Source of the DNA: JBEVJK01 sp963791325
Lineage (GTDB): Bacteria; Pseudomonadota; Alphaproteobacteria; Rhizobiales; Rhizobiaceae
Reading direction: 5' to 3'
NCBI GenBank assembly: GCA_963791325.1
Contig: CAWBRU010000022.1
Location: 186,001-250,000, forward strand
Length of the DNA stretch: 64,000 nt
In this document: one piece after another, positions 17,811 to 26,848 of the stretch
Layout of the letters: every line of letters starts with the position of its first letter
Position numbering within the stretch: the stretch's first letter is position 1
Translations under genes and position numbers: made by a program
Notes under the pieces: generated by a model
Database searches by the model: none
The model's input: only the letters and a program-made list of their open reading frames with translations
What the model was told of the DNA's origin: nothing

Positions 17811-18878
17811 CTAGTTGCTGCTGCCGGCGGCTTCGGCGGGAGAAATCTGCAGCCAATCCGGGCTGACCGGCAGCACCAGCCCAGGGGCGAGATCGGGAAA
17901 GGCTGTCTTGCCGACCTCGATCTTGTCCATCTTGGCGTCGGGGAAGCGCTTGGAGGGCTGCGGATCGGTCGTCAGAAACGCATCGTGGAGCAGGATATGC
18001 TTTTCCGGCGGCTTGGCGCCGTCGAGGACCGCGACCGCGAGCTTGAGCGCTTCGGCCGAGAGATAGGCCGGATTGGGCGCCAGGATGCATTGAGCGCCTT
18101 TGGTCTCGACGCAGGTCGTGGTGGTCAGGTTGAACGGACTGCCGGTCACCGGGACGATCGGCCGGCCCGCGTCCTGCAGCGCCTTGATCGCGCCGGCCCC
18201 ATAGCCCTGGACGAAGATCGCATCCACCTGCGGGTGCGCGGCCAGCAGGCTCGCAACGCCGGCCTGCTCAGGCCCCAGCGCATAGTCGCCGTTGAAATAG
18301 CCGACGATCTTGATGTCCGGATAATCCTTGATGACGTTCTCGAAGCCGTTTTCCAGCTCGGCCGAGATCGGCGCACCGGCCAGCCCCCGGTCCACCAGGA
18401 TGCTGCCCTTGCCGCCGAGCTTGTTGACCAGCCATTCGGCCTCGACGACCGGGGCGCGGTTCCAATCCGATTCGAGCTTGTAGGCACAGTCCGCGCTGAC
18501 GATCTGATCGAAGGAAATGACCAGGATGCCGGCCGCACACGCCTTCTGGACGACGGGGTTGAGGGCCTCGCCCGAGCCCGCGTCGATCAGGATGGCGTCC
18601 GGCTTCTCACGGATGATGTTGTTCAGCGAATTGATCTGCGCCTGAATGGCGGTCTCGACGACCTCCACCTTCAAATCGACGCGGCCCGCCAACGGCGGCT
18701 TGCTCGCCGCGATGTTGGCGCTGCGCAGCATCTGCTGGCGCCAGTCATTGCCGACATAATTGTTGGACAGATAGATCCTGTACGGCTTCTTGTCCTGCGC
18801 GACCGCAGCAGAAGCCGAACAGGCCAAAGCGGCGGCGAGAGCCGCCATTCCGACCCCGACATAGTGGCCAATTGGCAT
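17811..18878 (-). CDS. Sugar ABC transporter substrate-binding protein (second of the operon)
   Basis: A 355-residue periplasmic binding protein of the ribose-binding (type 1) fold with a Sec signal peptide (GMAALAAALACSASAAVAQ). IQAQINSLNNIIREKPDAIL and GILVISFDQIVSADCAY are the typical first-domain elements. The ATG at 18876-18878 follows GGGAGGATG. It lies last in the minus-strand operon after regulator, first binding protein, permease and ATPase, with about 78 bp to the ATPase. Two different binding proteins with one permease/ATPase set suggest two ligands (inference). Confidence 0.9.
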   Translation of the reverse strand: MPIGHYVGVGMAALAAALACSASAAVAQDKKPYRIYLSNNYVGNDWRQQMLRSANIAASKPPLAGRVDLKVEVVETAIQAQINSLNNIIREKPDAILIDAGSGEALNPVVQKACAAGILVISFDQIVSADCAYKLESDWNRAPVVEAEWLVNKLGGKGSILVDRGLAGAPISAELENGFENVIKDYPDIKIVGYFNGDYALGPEQAGVASLLAAHPQVDAIFVQGYGAGAIKALQDAGRPIVPVTGSPFNLTTTTCVETKGAQCILAPNPAYLSAEALKLAVAVLDGAKPPEKHILLHDAFLTTDPQPSKRFPDAKMDKIEVGKTAFPDLAPGLVLPVSPDWLQISPAEAAGSSN

Positions 18879-18956
18879 CCGACATCCTCCCATGACTGCC
18901 CGTGATCGGGCCTGTTATCCATAGCTTGCCCTTTATGAGCGCGCCATGGTCACCTT

Positions 18957-19703
18957 TCATGCGGCGATCGAGCCGGTGATACGGCCGACGACCTCGTCGT
19001 CGGTCGCGTCCGACAGACGGAGGTCACCCACCTTGCGGCCACGGCGCAGGATCACCGCCCGATCGGCGATCGCCCGCATCTCCTCGAGATTGTGGGTGAT
19101 CAGAAGCACCGCAATGCCGCTGTCGCGCCTCAGCCGCTTGACGGTGCGGACCACCTTGGCGCTTTCCTCCACGCCGAGCGCGGCAGTCGGCTCGTCGAGG
19201 ATCAGCAGGCGGGACAGCGCGCGTGCGGCGCGCGCGAATGCCAGCGCCTGTCGCTGACCCCCGGAATAGCTGCGCGATGCGGCCTTCAGGTTGGGGATCA
19301 CCACACCGAGGCCAGCGAGCGTGGCGGCCGTCTCCCGCTCCATCGCGGGCCGGTCGAGAAGTCGCACCGGTCCGAGGCGCCGATAGAGCTCACGGCCGAG
19401 GAACAGGTTGCCGGGGGCGTCGAGGTTGGGGCAAAGCGCCAGGTTCTGGAACACGGTCTCGATGCCGGCCGCGCGGGCGTCGCGGGCGTTGGGGAAGGCA
19501 ACGGCCCGGCCGTCGATCGCGAGCGAGCCTTCGTCGGGGGGCTGGAGACCGGAGAGGATGGAGACCAGGGTCGATTTGCCCGCCCCGTTGCCGCCCATCA
19601 GCGCGACGGCCTCGCCCGCCCCGATCTCCAGCGAGACGTGGCGCAAGGCGGCAACGCCGCCGAAGAACTTGCTGATGCCGTCGGCCGTCAGGAAGCTGGT
19701 CAC
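18957..19703 (-). CDS. Sugar ABC transporter ATP-binding protein (single NBD)
   Basis: A 248-residue ATPase with Walker A GGNGAGKST, Q-loop FQNLAL, signature YSGGQRQ, Walker B LLILDEPTAALG and switch His (LLITHN). It has one nucleotide-binding domain, like FrcA-type partners of ribose-class permeases, not the duplicated RbsA type. The start is GTG at 19701-19703, which overlaps the permease stop (GTGA), so translation is coupled. It energises the permease encoded upstream. Confidence 0.9.
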   Translation of the reverse strand: MTSFLTADGISKFFGGVAALRHVSLEIGAGEAVALMGGNGAGKSTLVSILSGLQPPDEGSLAIDGRAVAFPNARDARAAGIETVFQNLALCPNLDAPGNLFLGRELYRRLGPVRLLDRPAMERETAATLAGLGVVIPNLKAASRSYSGGQRQALAFARAARALSRLLILDEPTAALGVEESAKVVRTVKRLRRDSGIAVLLITHNLEEMRAIADRAVILRRGRKVGDLRLSDATDDEVVGRITGSIAA

Positions 19704-20752
19704 GCCGCCGGCTCCTCGATCCTGAAGCGCAGTGCCAGCCGCTGGCGCGCCACGATCAGCAGCACCGCGACAATGATCACCGCGCCGCGGACGAAGTTCA
19801 CGTAAAGCGGATTGATGGCGATCAGGTTGAGCACATTGTCGATCGAGGCGAGCAGGATCACCCCGCCGAGCACGCCCCAGAGGCTGCCCGCTCCGCCCGA
19901 CAGCGCGACGCCGCCGATGATCATCGCGGCAAACACGGTGAAGGTGATCCCGTCGCCGGCCGATGCGGAGGCGCTGTCGAGCCGCGCAGCGTTGAGCCAG
20001 CCGGCGACCGCCGCCAGGCCGCCCGACATTCCGTAGACCAGAAGCACGGTCTTCAGCGCCGACACGCCGTTCTCGACGGCCGAGTCCTTTGCCCCGCCGA
20101 TGGCGTAGATGTGTCGTCCGGCGACCGAGTTGCGCAGCCAGAACGACAGCGCGAAGCAGATGGCAAAGGCGATGACGGCGACCCAGCTGAGTCCGAAGAT
20201 CGAATGCAGGCCGACCCAGCTGTAGGCGGCCGGCATGCCGTAGATGGTCATCGCGTGGGTCGGGATCGCGGCAGCCCCTTTGAGCGCCAAGAGCATGCCG
20301 ATGGTGACGATGAACGGGTTCACATGCAGCCCCTCCACCATCAGTGCGTTCAACAGGCCGATCGCCACCCCCAGCCCCACCGAAATCAGGATGGTGAGCA
20401 GCGGGTTGAGCTCGAGCCCGATCCCGTCGGGCGCTGCCGCCATCAGCCATGCCGCAACCATCGTCGTGAAGGCGAGCGTGCCCTCGACCGACAGGTCGAT
20501 GTTGCCGGAGATCATCGTCAGCGCGCCGCCGATCGACAGCAGGAGCAGCACCGAAGCCGCCAGCAACAGGTTCGTCAGGTTGGCGAGCGTCGCATAGAAC
20601 GGGACGAAGATCGAAAACAGCGGCAATGCCACGAACAGGATCGGCAGGATCGGGTTGCGCAGCATCGCCTTGCCGGCGGACGCGGCGAGGCGGGCCGAGG
20701 GGCTGCCGGCCTCCGCCTCCTCGCCCGACCGCACCGTCGGCCCGGAGCTCAT
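19700..20752 (-). CDS. Sugar ABC transporter permease (ribose class)
   Basis: A 350-residue inner-membrane permease with about 9-10 hydrophobic helices. Family hallmarks are ISGNIDLSVEGTLAF, GLLNALMVEGLHVNPFIVTIG, YAIGGAKDSAVENGV and GGAGSLWGVLGGV. The ATG at 20750-20752 was chosen because it lies 7 bp after the stop of the upstream binding-protein gene; the longer frame would overlap that gene. It is coupled to the ATPase by a 4-bp overlap. Confidence 0.92.
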   Translation of the reverse strand: MSSGPTVRSGEEAEAGSPSARLAASAGKAMLRNPILPILFVALPLFSIFVPFYATLANLTNLLLAASVLLLLSIGGALTMISGNIDLSVEGTLAFTTMVAAWLMAAAPDGIGLELNPLLTILISVGLGVAIGLLNALMVEGLHVNPFIVTIGMLLALKGAAAIPTHAMTIYGMPAAYSWVGLHSIFGLSWVAVIAFAICFALSFWLRNSVAGRHIYAIGGAKDSAVENGVSALKTVLLVYGMSGGLAAVAGWLNAARLDSASASAGDGITFTVFAAMIIGGVALSGGAGSLWGVLGGVILLASIDNVLNLIAINPLYVNFVRGAVIIVAVLLIVARQRLALRFRIEEPAA

Positions 20753-20759
20753 GCGCCGG

Positions 20760-21825
20760 CTACTTCTTCTTGAAGGTGTTGGCCCAGAATGCCGTGCTGT
20801 CGACATTCTCGGCGGTGATCGGATTGGCGGTCAACAGAATCGACGGCCCGGACTTCTCGCTCTCGACCAGGCGCGGGGCATTGCCCTCGAGCCCCGCATC
20901 CTTCACCGCAGCCTGCCAGCTGTCGGCGAAGCCCTTGTCCTGGTGTTTTGCCGCGGCCAGGCGCACGGCGCTCGCGCACATGCCGTCGATCGGATAGTTG
21001 AGGGTGAAGCTCTGCCAGCCGTCGCGGATCGCCTTCAGTCCGCCGGGGATGCCGCCGAGACCGCCGATCAGCACCTGCTTGCCGTTCGGGTCGGTGCCGT
21101 AGCCGGCGCGGGTCAGGACCGGGATCAGGAACGGCGTCAGGAAATCGCTCTCGGTGAAGATCGCATCGATCGGCCCCTTGGTCAGCGTGTCCTGCAGGCC
21201 GTTCACGGCGAGCTCCGGCTTCCAGTCGGTGACCACCTCGATCATCTCGATGGTGATTCCGTCGATCGGCTTGGCGATCGCCTTGTTGAAGCCGTCGCGC
21301 CGCAGGCGCACCGCCTCGGTGGCGACGGCGCCGACGAGATGCAGGAGCTTGAAGCTCTTCTGGCCGGTCTTCTGCGAACGGGCCTTGAGCATGTCGACGA
21401 AGCGGCCGGCGGCGGCCGCCCCAGTCGCCTCTTCGTCCATGGCGACGGTGGCGCGCAGCGTGGCGTTGGGCGCGGCCGTGTTATAGGCATAGACGTCGAT
21501 GCCGCCCTGCATGGCACGGTTGAGCTGCGGCACGATTCCGTTCGAATCGAGCGGCGAGATCAGGATCGCATTCGGCTTCTGCTGCAGGATGACGTCGAGC
21601 TGGTTGGCCTGGGCCTGAGCCGAATTGTTGGCGTCGAGCTCGGTCAGCTTTGCGCCGACGGCCTTCGCGGCGTTGCCGGCACCGACACTGCAGCCCTGCC
21701 AGAACTCGTCCTGAACGAACGGGTTGAGCAGGGTGATCGACATCTCCTGGCCGTAGCGCTGGCGCAGCCGCCGCGCCGAGCGCGGCCGTCAGTCCGGCCA
21801 GTAGCATTCGCGTCGAGCTTTTCAT
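20760..21825 (-). CDS. Sugar ABC transporter substrate-binding protein, frameshifted in the signal peptide
   Basis: The true start is ATG 21823-21825, with a strong GGGAGGAA ribosome site, and gives a signal peptide (MKSSTRMLLAGLTAALGAAAAPA). About 22 codons in, the frame is lost; the mature protein continues one frame over as YGQEMSITLLNPFVQDEFWQ and runs intact to the stop. Total length is 3n+1, so one extra base near 21755-21765 explains it. The ATG at 21743 is internal. The mature part is a type 1 periplasmic binding protein (QLDVILQQKPNAILISPLD). As written, the protein could not be exported; error or mutation cannot be told apart here. Confidence 0.85.
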
Positions 21826-21847
21826 CGGGTTCCTCCCTTGTCAGCCG

Positions 21848-22564
21848 CTAGCTGTCTTGCATCGCCGTTCCGGCTTGCCGGGCGAGCCCCGCAAGCAACG
21901 TCGCCCGCCGCTTGCTCAGATGCTCAGCCATGGCCCGGCGCGCTCCGTCCGGATCGTGGTCGATCAGTGATGAGATGATCTCGCGGTGATCACGATAGGA
22001 GGCCGCGTCCTCCGGCGCATCCGCATAGACCCCGACCGAGTAGAGATGGCGCAGCAACGCATGGGTCTGGTTCCAGACGGGCTGCAGCGCCACGACAGCT
22101 CGCTTGGAACCGCTTTCGCGCGCAATCACCCGGTGAAAATCGAAATCGATTCCAAAATCGCGCGTGGTCGGGCGGTCGGGGCGGCGCGAGAGCCGCTCCA
22201 TCTCGTCTTGGAGGCCTTGAAGCTGCGCGATTGCCGCGGCCGAGATCCGGCTCGCGGCCCGCTCGGCCGTGAAACTCTCGAGTGCCAGGCGGATGTCGTA
22301 GAGGTCGCCGACGTCGCCGGTCGAGAACGCGACGACTTGGCGCCGGCCGTTGCCGGCTGCGAGTTCCAGCATCCCGTCCTGCTCGAGCTGGCGAAGCGCC
22401 AGACCGACAGTCGCGCGAGATACATCGAGCCGTTCGCAAAGCAACTCCTCGGCCATGTCGGCGCCGACCGGCAGCGCGCCGGTGAAAATCTGCTCGTAGA
22501 GGGTCTCCACGGCCCATTCGCCGAGCGCCCGACGTTGCGGTTTGGTCGAAGTCTTGTCGCTCAT
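21848..22564 (-). CDS. GntR-family regulator with FCD domain
   Basis: A 238-residue regulator: winged helix at about 15-80 (ETLYEQIFTGALPVGADMAE, VSRATVGLALRQLEQDG) and an FCD helical domain with DFDFHRV and SYRDHREI as likely metal-binding elements. It is the first gene of the sugar ABC operon, 22 bp before the binding-protein gene, and is divergent from the enolase-superfamily gene. The palindrome at 22571-22586, just upstream of its ATG, is a candidate site for autoregulation and for control of both directions (inference). The inducer is probably the sugar acid handled by the neighbouring dehydratase. Confidence 0.88.
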   Translation of the reverse strand: MSDKTSTKPQRRALGEWAVETLYEQIFTGALPVGADMAEELLCERLDVSRATVGLALRQLEQDGMLELAAGNGRRQVVAFSTGDVGDLYDIRLALESFTAERAASRISAAAIAQLQGLQDEMERLSRRPDRPTTRDFGIDFDFHRVIARESGSKRAVVALQPVWNQTHALLRHLYSVGVYADAPEDAASYRDHREIISSLIDHDPDGARRAMAEHLSKRRATLLAGLARQAGTAMQDS

Positions 22565-22570
22565 TTCTGC

Positions 22571-22600
22571 ATACAGAATTCTGAATGGAAACTTCTGAAT
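22571..22600. promoter_or_regulatory. Candidate GntR operator
   Basis: ATACAGAATTCTGAAT at 22571-22586 is a near-perfect 16-bp palindrome (core CAGAATTCTG perfect), and a further half-site TTCTGAAT occurs at 22593-22600. It lies between the divergent GntR and enolase-superfamily genes in an AT-richer patch. Confidence 0.42.
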
Positions 22601-22685
22601 GCCTATGCTAGACGAGGATGCATGTCAAGCACTGCCGCCGATCGCCGGCGTGGCGCAGCAACAAACTGATGGAGAGCGTCGCCGC

Positions 22686-23824
22686 ATGGAGCCGGAAACC
22701 ACGCCTGAGACCGAGATCATCGCCGTCGATCCTTTCATCCTCCACCTGCCGCTCACCGCCGAGACGATCGCGGATTCGACCCACAGGATCACCCGGTGGG
22801 GGGTCGTCGGCGCGCGGCTTGCGACGAGATCCGGACTGATCGGCTACGGCTTCACCGGGACGCATGCGCACCTCGCGTCCGACCGGCTGATCGCAGCCTG
22901 CATCCGCGATTGCTACGGGCCGCTGCTCATCGGCGAAGATGCGCGCGACCGCACCCGGCTCTGGGCCAAGCTCGCCCGCTATCCGGCGCTCCAATGGGTC
23001 GGACGCGCCGGCATCACCCAGCTGGCGCTCGCGGCGGTCGATGTCGCGCTCTGGGATCTCGGCGCCAAGGCGGCTGGGCTCCCCTGTGGCGCTATCTCGG
23101 CGGCGCGACATCGGAGAAGATCGAAGCCTACAACACCGATGTCGGCTGGCTGTCGATCCCCAAGCCCAAGCTCGTCTCCGGGGCCAAGCGCGCGGTCGAG
23201 AAGGAGGGATTCGGCGCCATCAAGCTGAAGGTCGGCCATGACGATCCATCGGTCGATCTCGATCGGCTGGAGGCGGTGCGAACCGCGCTCGGCCCGCGGG
23301 TGCGCATCGCCATCGACGGCAACGGCAAGTGGGATCTTCCCACCTGCCTGCGGTTCGTCAGAGCTGCAGCGCCGCTCGATCTCTTCTGGTTCGAGGAGCC
23401 GCTTTGGTACGACGATGTCGAAAGCCACAGGATTTTGGCGGCGGCATCGGCGATCCCGATTGCGCTCGGCGAGCAACTCTACACGACGGATGCGTTTCGG
23501 GCGTTCGTCTCGGCCGGCGCCGTGCACTATGTCCAACCCGACACGACCCGGCTTGGCGGCATCAGCGAATATATCGAGGTCGCCCACCTCGCCCGCAGCT
23601 TCAGGCTGCCGGTCGCGCCGCATGCCGGCGAGATGAGCCAGGTGCATGTTCATCTCGCCCACTGGCATCCGTCGACCTCGCTGCTCGAATACATTCCCTG
23701 GATCAAGGACCATTTCGAAGAGCCCGCCGATGTTCAGGATGGCTGCTTCCTGCGCCCGCAGCAGGCCGGCGCGAGCACGACCCCGCTGGCCTCCTCCATG
23801 CAGAACTACTCCGTGCCGATCTGA
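22686..23824 (+). pseudogene. Enolase-superfamily (mandelate racemase-like) dehydratase, frameshifted
   Basis: The N-terminal capping domain (from MEPETTPETEI, start 22686) runs in frame to AKAAGLP. The barrel then continues one frame over as LWRYLGGATSEKIEAYN to SMQNYSVPI. The break falls at a run of four C (23081-23084); five C would restore one 379-residue protein. The barrel has the superfamily residues: Lys in IKLKVG, Asp in IDGNGKWD, Glu in WFEEPL and in LGEQLY, and His in PHAGEM. This fits a sugar-acid dehydratase or racemase of the mandelate racemase group. It is divergent from the GntR/sugar ABC operon and is probably its catabolic partner. Confidence 0.85.
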
Positions 23825-23836
23825 CGGGCGGGCGGC

Positions 23837-24310
23837 TCAGCCGGGCGTCTGCGGCGGGTCGAGGGTGAGGTCGTAGCGCAGGTAGTCCATTCGCTCGGCG
23901 ACCCGGTCATAGAGGCGCTGCGCGGCCACATTGTCCGGCTGCGTCATCCAGAAGATCTTGAACCAGCCGGCGGCGCGGCCGAGTTCGCTGAGGTGCTCGA
24001 TCATGGCCCGCCCCACCCCGCGGCCGCGTGCCGTCGCGTCGACGAAGATGTCCTGCAGATAGCAGACGTCACCGCGGCTCCAGGTGAAAGGGAAGGCAAG
24101 GAACAGCGTAAAGCCGAGCGGCCGATCGGCAGCGTCCACGGCGACGATGCAGGAGAGGCTCTGTGCGCCGATGCGCCGCCAGTTCGCTTCGCCCATGCCG
24201 GGATGGCCCGGCTCGCCCGGCGCCGTCGCGACGAAGGCCTGCCACATGGCGAGAAAGGCCTCCCGGTCGCGGCCGGCTGCGGCACGGACGGTGACGGCGC
24301 CGGCCGTCAT
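23837..24310 (-). CDS. GNAT-family N-acetyltransferase
   Basis: A 157-residue acetyl-CoA-dependent acyltransferase. The acetyl-CoA loop is ARGRGVGRAMIEHL after the strand CYLQDIFVD, and NVAAQRLYDRV is the usual C-terminal helix. It resembles the diamine acetyltransferase-like group that acylates small amines, but the acceptor is not known. ATG 24308-24310 overlaps the stop of the MaoC gene (ATGA). It is the last gene of the 11-gene operon beginning at the SDR gene and converges with the enolase-superfamily gene. An amine acetyltransferase next to a polyamine-type importer is suggestive. Confidence 0.86.
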   Translation of the reverse strand: MTAGAVTVRAAAGRDREAFLAMWQAFVATAPGEPGHPGMGEANWRRIGAQSLSCIVAVDAADRPLGFTLFLAFPFTWSRGDVCYLQDIFVDATARGRGVGRAMIEHLSELGRAAGWFKIFWMTQPDNVAAQRLYDRVAERMDYLRYDLTLDPPQTPG

Positions 24311-24711
24311 CGGGCGCTGCCAATCGCCACCTGCGCGCTGCCGGCAATCACCACGGTACCGTCGGCCCGCACCAGTTCCACCGCCAGGTCGGCGCTCTCC
24401 GAGCCATCCGCTTGCGTCGCGGCCTCGGCCGAACGGCAATGGGCGGTGAGGACGTCGCCGGGCCAGACCGGGACCTTGAAGCGGACCGCGTAGCGGCGCA
24501 CGCTGCCGGCGCCGAACCAGCGCGTCAGCGCCGAAGCGAGCAGCCCGGCCGACAGCATGCCGTGCGCCATGACATCGGGAAGCCCGGCGCGGGCGGCATA
24601 GTCGGGGTCATGGTGCAGCGGGTTGAAATCGCCCGAAGCGCCGGCATAGCGCACGAGGTCGGTGCGGGTGAGCGGCCCGTAGGTCACCGGCTCGGGCAGA
24701 GCGAGGATCAC
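24307..24711 (-). CDS. MaoC-like hot-dog hydratase
   Basis: A 134-residue single hot-dog domain with the hydratase-2 motif YAGASGDFNPLHHDPDYA (catalytic Asp and His) followed by MAHGMLSAGLLA. It would hydrate or dehydrate an enoyl/3-hydroxyacyl-CoA. The start is GTG 24709-24711, overlapping the stop of the FAS1-like gene. MaoC domains of this length commonly act as heterodimers with a non-catalytic hot-dog partner, and the upstream gene encodes exactly that, as in ChsH1-ChsH2-type hydratases. Confidence 0.87.
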   Translation of the reverse strand: MILALPEPVTYGPLTRTDLVRYAGASGDFNPLHHDPDYAARAGLPDVMAHGMLSAGLLASALTRWFGAGSVRRYAVRFKVPVWPGDVLTAHCRSAEAATQADGSESADLAVELVRADGTVVIAGSAQVAIGSAR

Positions 24712-25124
24712 GCGCCTTCGGCCTCCTTCTCGATCGATGCCATCGTCTCGCGGCAGATCAGTTTGCCGGATTTGGCGGAGATCAGCTCCACCTCGGTGGT
24801 GATGATGCGCATCGTCCCGCCGCGCTTGCCTGCCTTGGTCTCGTCGCCGACGAGGCGGGCCACGCAGCGCAGCACGTCGCCAGTCCGGATCGGCTCGAAA
24901 TATTCGTAGCGCTGCTCGCCATGGACGGTCCGCGCACGATCGACGTCGAGGATCTCCGTCACCAGACGCTCGACGAATGCGGCGGAGATCACCATCGGAA
25001 AGGTCGGTGGGGCGAAGCTCGTATCGAGCCAGTGGGTGTCCTGCACGGCGCGCGCGAACTCGCGCACCTTGCCGGCCTCGACCGTGAACTCCCATTGGCC
25101 GAGGATTTCGCCGACCCGCATCAT
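24708..25124 (-). CDS. FAS1-like dehydratase domain protein (MaoC partner)
   Basis: A 138-residue hot-dog protein of the FAS1-like dehydratase/MaoC N-terminal type: EFTVEAGKVREFARAVQD, APPTFPMVISAAF, then HGEQRYEYFEPIRTGDVL. It lacks the catalytic NPLHxD motif, which is supplied by the next gene, so the two probably form one heteromeric enoyl-CoA hydratase. ATG 25122-25124 overlaps the stop of the permease gene (ATGA). Confidence 0.83.
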   Translation of the reverse strand: MMRVGEILGQWEFTVEAGKVREFARAVQDTHWLDTSFAPPTFPMVISAAFVERLVTEILDVDRARTVHGEQRYEYFEPIRTGDVLRCVARLVGDETKAGKRGGTMRIITTEVELISAKSGKLICRETMASIEKEAEGA

Positions 25125-25926
25125 GCCATGCCGGTGCCGAGCAATTTGCCGCGCCGGGTCAGCCACAGGAGCAGCACCAGCGCCAGCAGGTTGAAGGCGA
25201 TCAGCAGCGTGGCAACCGCCGTGATCGTCGGGTTCACCTGGATCATCAGCTCGGTGAACATGCGCTTGGGGATGGTGATGTAGGTCCCCGATACGAACAG
25301 GGTGATGACGACCTCGTCGAAGCTCATGACGAAGCAGAAGATCCAGGCCGCGGCTGCGCTCGGCAAAAGATTGGGCAGCACGATCCTGGTCAGGATCTGC
25401 AATTGCGATGCGCCGAGCGTTGCCGCCACCTGCTCGATCCGGACGTCGAAGCCGCGGATCGCGGCCTGCATGATCAGGACGACATAGGGGACCGCAAGGA
25501 TGGTGTGGCCGAGGATCAGGCCGACGAAGCTGCCGAGCAGACCGGTGCGGGCGAAGAAGATGTAGAGCGCCACGGCGGTGATGATCGACGGCACGATCAT
25601 CGGCGCCATGAAGTTCGCCTCGAGCAATCGCCGCCCGGGGAAGACGCCGCGCACCAGCACATAGGAGCCGAGCGTGCCGATCACCAGCGCCGCGGTGCTC
25701 GATAGGGCGGCGAGCACCAGCGAGTTGCGGCCGGCCTCGATCCAGATCGGATTGCCGAACAGGTTCTCGTACCAGCGCAGCGACAGGCCGGGCGGCGGGA
25801 ACTCCAGCGACTTCGCATCCGAGAACGACATCGGCGCCACGATCAGCACCGGCAGGCAGAGAAAGGTCAGCACGGCCACCGCATAGGCCGCGAGCCAGAC
25901 GTCGGCGAGCCGGCCGCCGCGTTCAT
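25121..25926 (-). CDS. Polyamine-type ABC transporter permease (PotC-like), frameshift near the start
   Basis: An inner-membrane permease of about 268 residues with six helices and the binding-protein-dependent loop EQVAATLGASQLQILTRIVLPN. It pairs with the upstream PotB-like gene. The best start is ATG 25924-25926: it has AGGGAG 8 bases upstream and overlaps the stop of that gene. That frame (MNAAAGSPTSG) ends after 19 codons, while the permease body (RLADVWLAAYAVAV) is one frame over. One missing base in the first about 7 codons (about 25905-25926) would join them. Alternatively translation starts at ATG 25960, in frame but without a ribosome site. Confidence 0.82.
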
Positions 25927-26816
25927 TGCCGGCGCTCCCTGAGCCACTGATAGATCGCATAGAGCGACAGCGTCATCGCCATCAGCACGACCGAGACGAC
26001 CGCCGCGATCTCCCAGCGCGCGAAGCGGTTGATCAGCAGGTCCATCATGTTGGCGATCAGCGGCACCTTGCCGCCGCCGAGCACCGCCGGCGTGATGTAG
26101 AAGCCGAGGCTGAGGATGAACACCAGGATTGCCGAGGCGGCCAGGGTCGGGAACCGTCAGCGGGAAGAACACTTGCCAGAAGATGCGCAGCCGCCCGGCG
26201 CCGAGCGTTTCGGCGACCTCGAGCAGGCGCCTGTCGACGCGGGTCATCGCCGCGTAGAGCGGCAGCACCAGAAACGGCAGCAGCACGTTGACCATGCCGA
26301 TGACGATGCCGAGCTCGTTGTAGAGAAACTCGACCGGCCGGCCGGTCAGCCCCAGCCACATCCAGATCTATTGACGAGGCCGGCGTTGCCGAGGATGACG
26401 ATCCAGGCATAGGTGCGCACCAGGATCGAGACCCAGAACGTCATCACCACCAGGCCGAGCACGATCATGCGTGGGCGCGGATTGAGCTGGTCGCCCAATA
26501 GGCCAGCGGATAGCCGAGCAGCGCGGTCGACGATCGTCACCTCGAGCGACACGCCGAGCGTGCGCCAGATGATGCGCATATAGGCGTTCGACTGGGCGAA
26601 TTCGCGGAAATTGGCGTCGGTGAGCGCGCCGGTCGTCGGATCGGCTGACGCTCCAGTAGATCGTGTTGAGCAGCGGGACGTCGAAGACGATCAGCGTCAC
26701 AAGCAGAAGCGGCGCGATGAGAACCAAAAGGTTCCACCGCGCCCGTCGGCCGCGCATCCGACGGCCGGCACAGCACGCACCGCGGCTGCGCCGATCGTTG
26801 CGGATGCATCGGACAT
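25923..26816 (-). pseudogene. Polyamine-type ABC transporter permease (PotB-like), several frameshifts
   Basis: Pieces of one permease follow each other in order but in changing frames: MSDASATIGAAAVRAVPAV (start 26816), then RRARWNLLVLIAPLLLVTL, then DPTTGALTDANFREFAQSNA with MRIIWRTLGVSLEVTIV, a short garbled stretch, QLNPRPRMIVLGLVVMTFWV, then MWLGLTGRPVEFLYNELGIV, and finally TLAASAILVFILSLGFYITP to WLRERRQ. The breaks are near 26750, 26645, 26495-26525 (two compensating), 26365 and 26150. Several sit in C or G runs. All expected PotB segments, including the EAA loop (EVAETLGAGRLRIFWQVFFP), are still readable, so divergence is recent or the errors are technical. Confidence 0.85.
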
Positions 26817-26848
26817 CGATGCCTTTTCTCCGGCTGTCCCGGCTGGCG

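Noticed and set aside
21743..21825. ATG 21743 as the start of the binding protein
   Set aside because: It would lack a signal peptide and ribosome site; the upstream ATG 21825 has both, so a frameshift is the better explanation.
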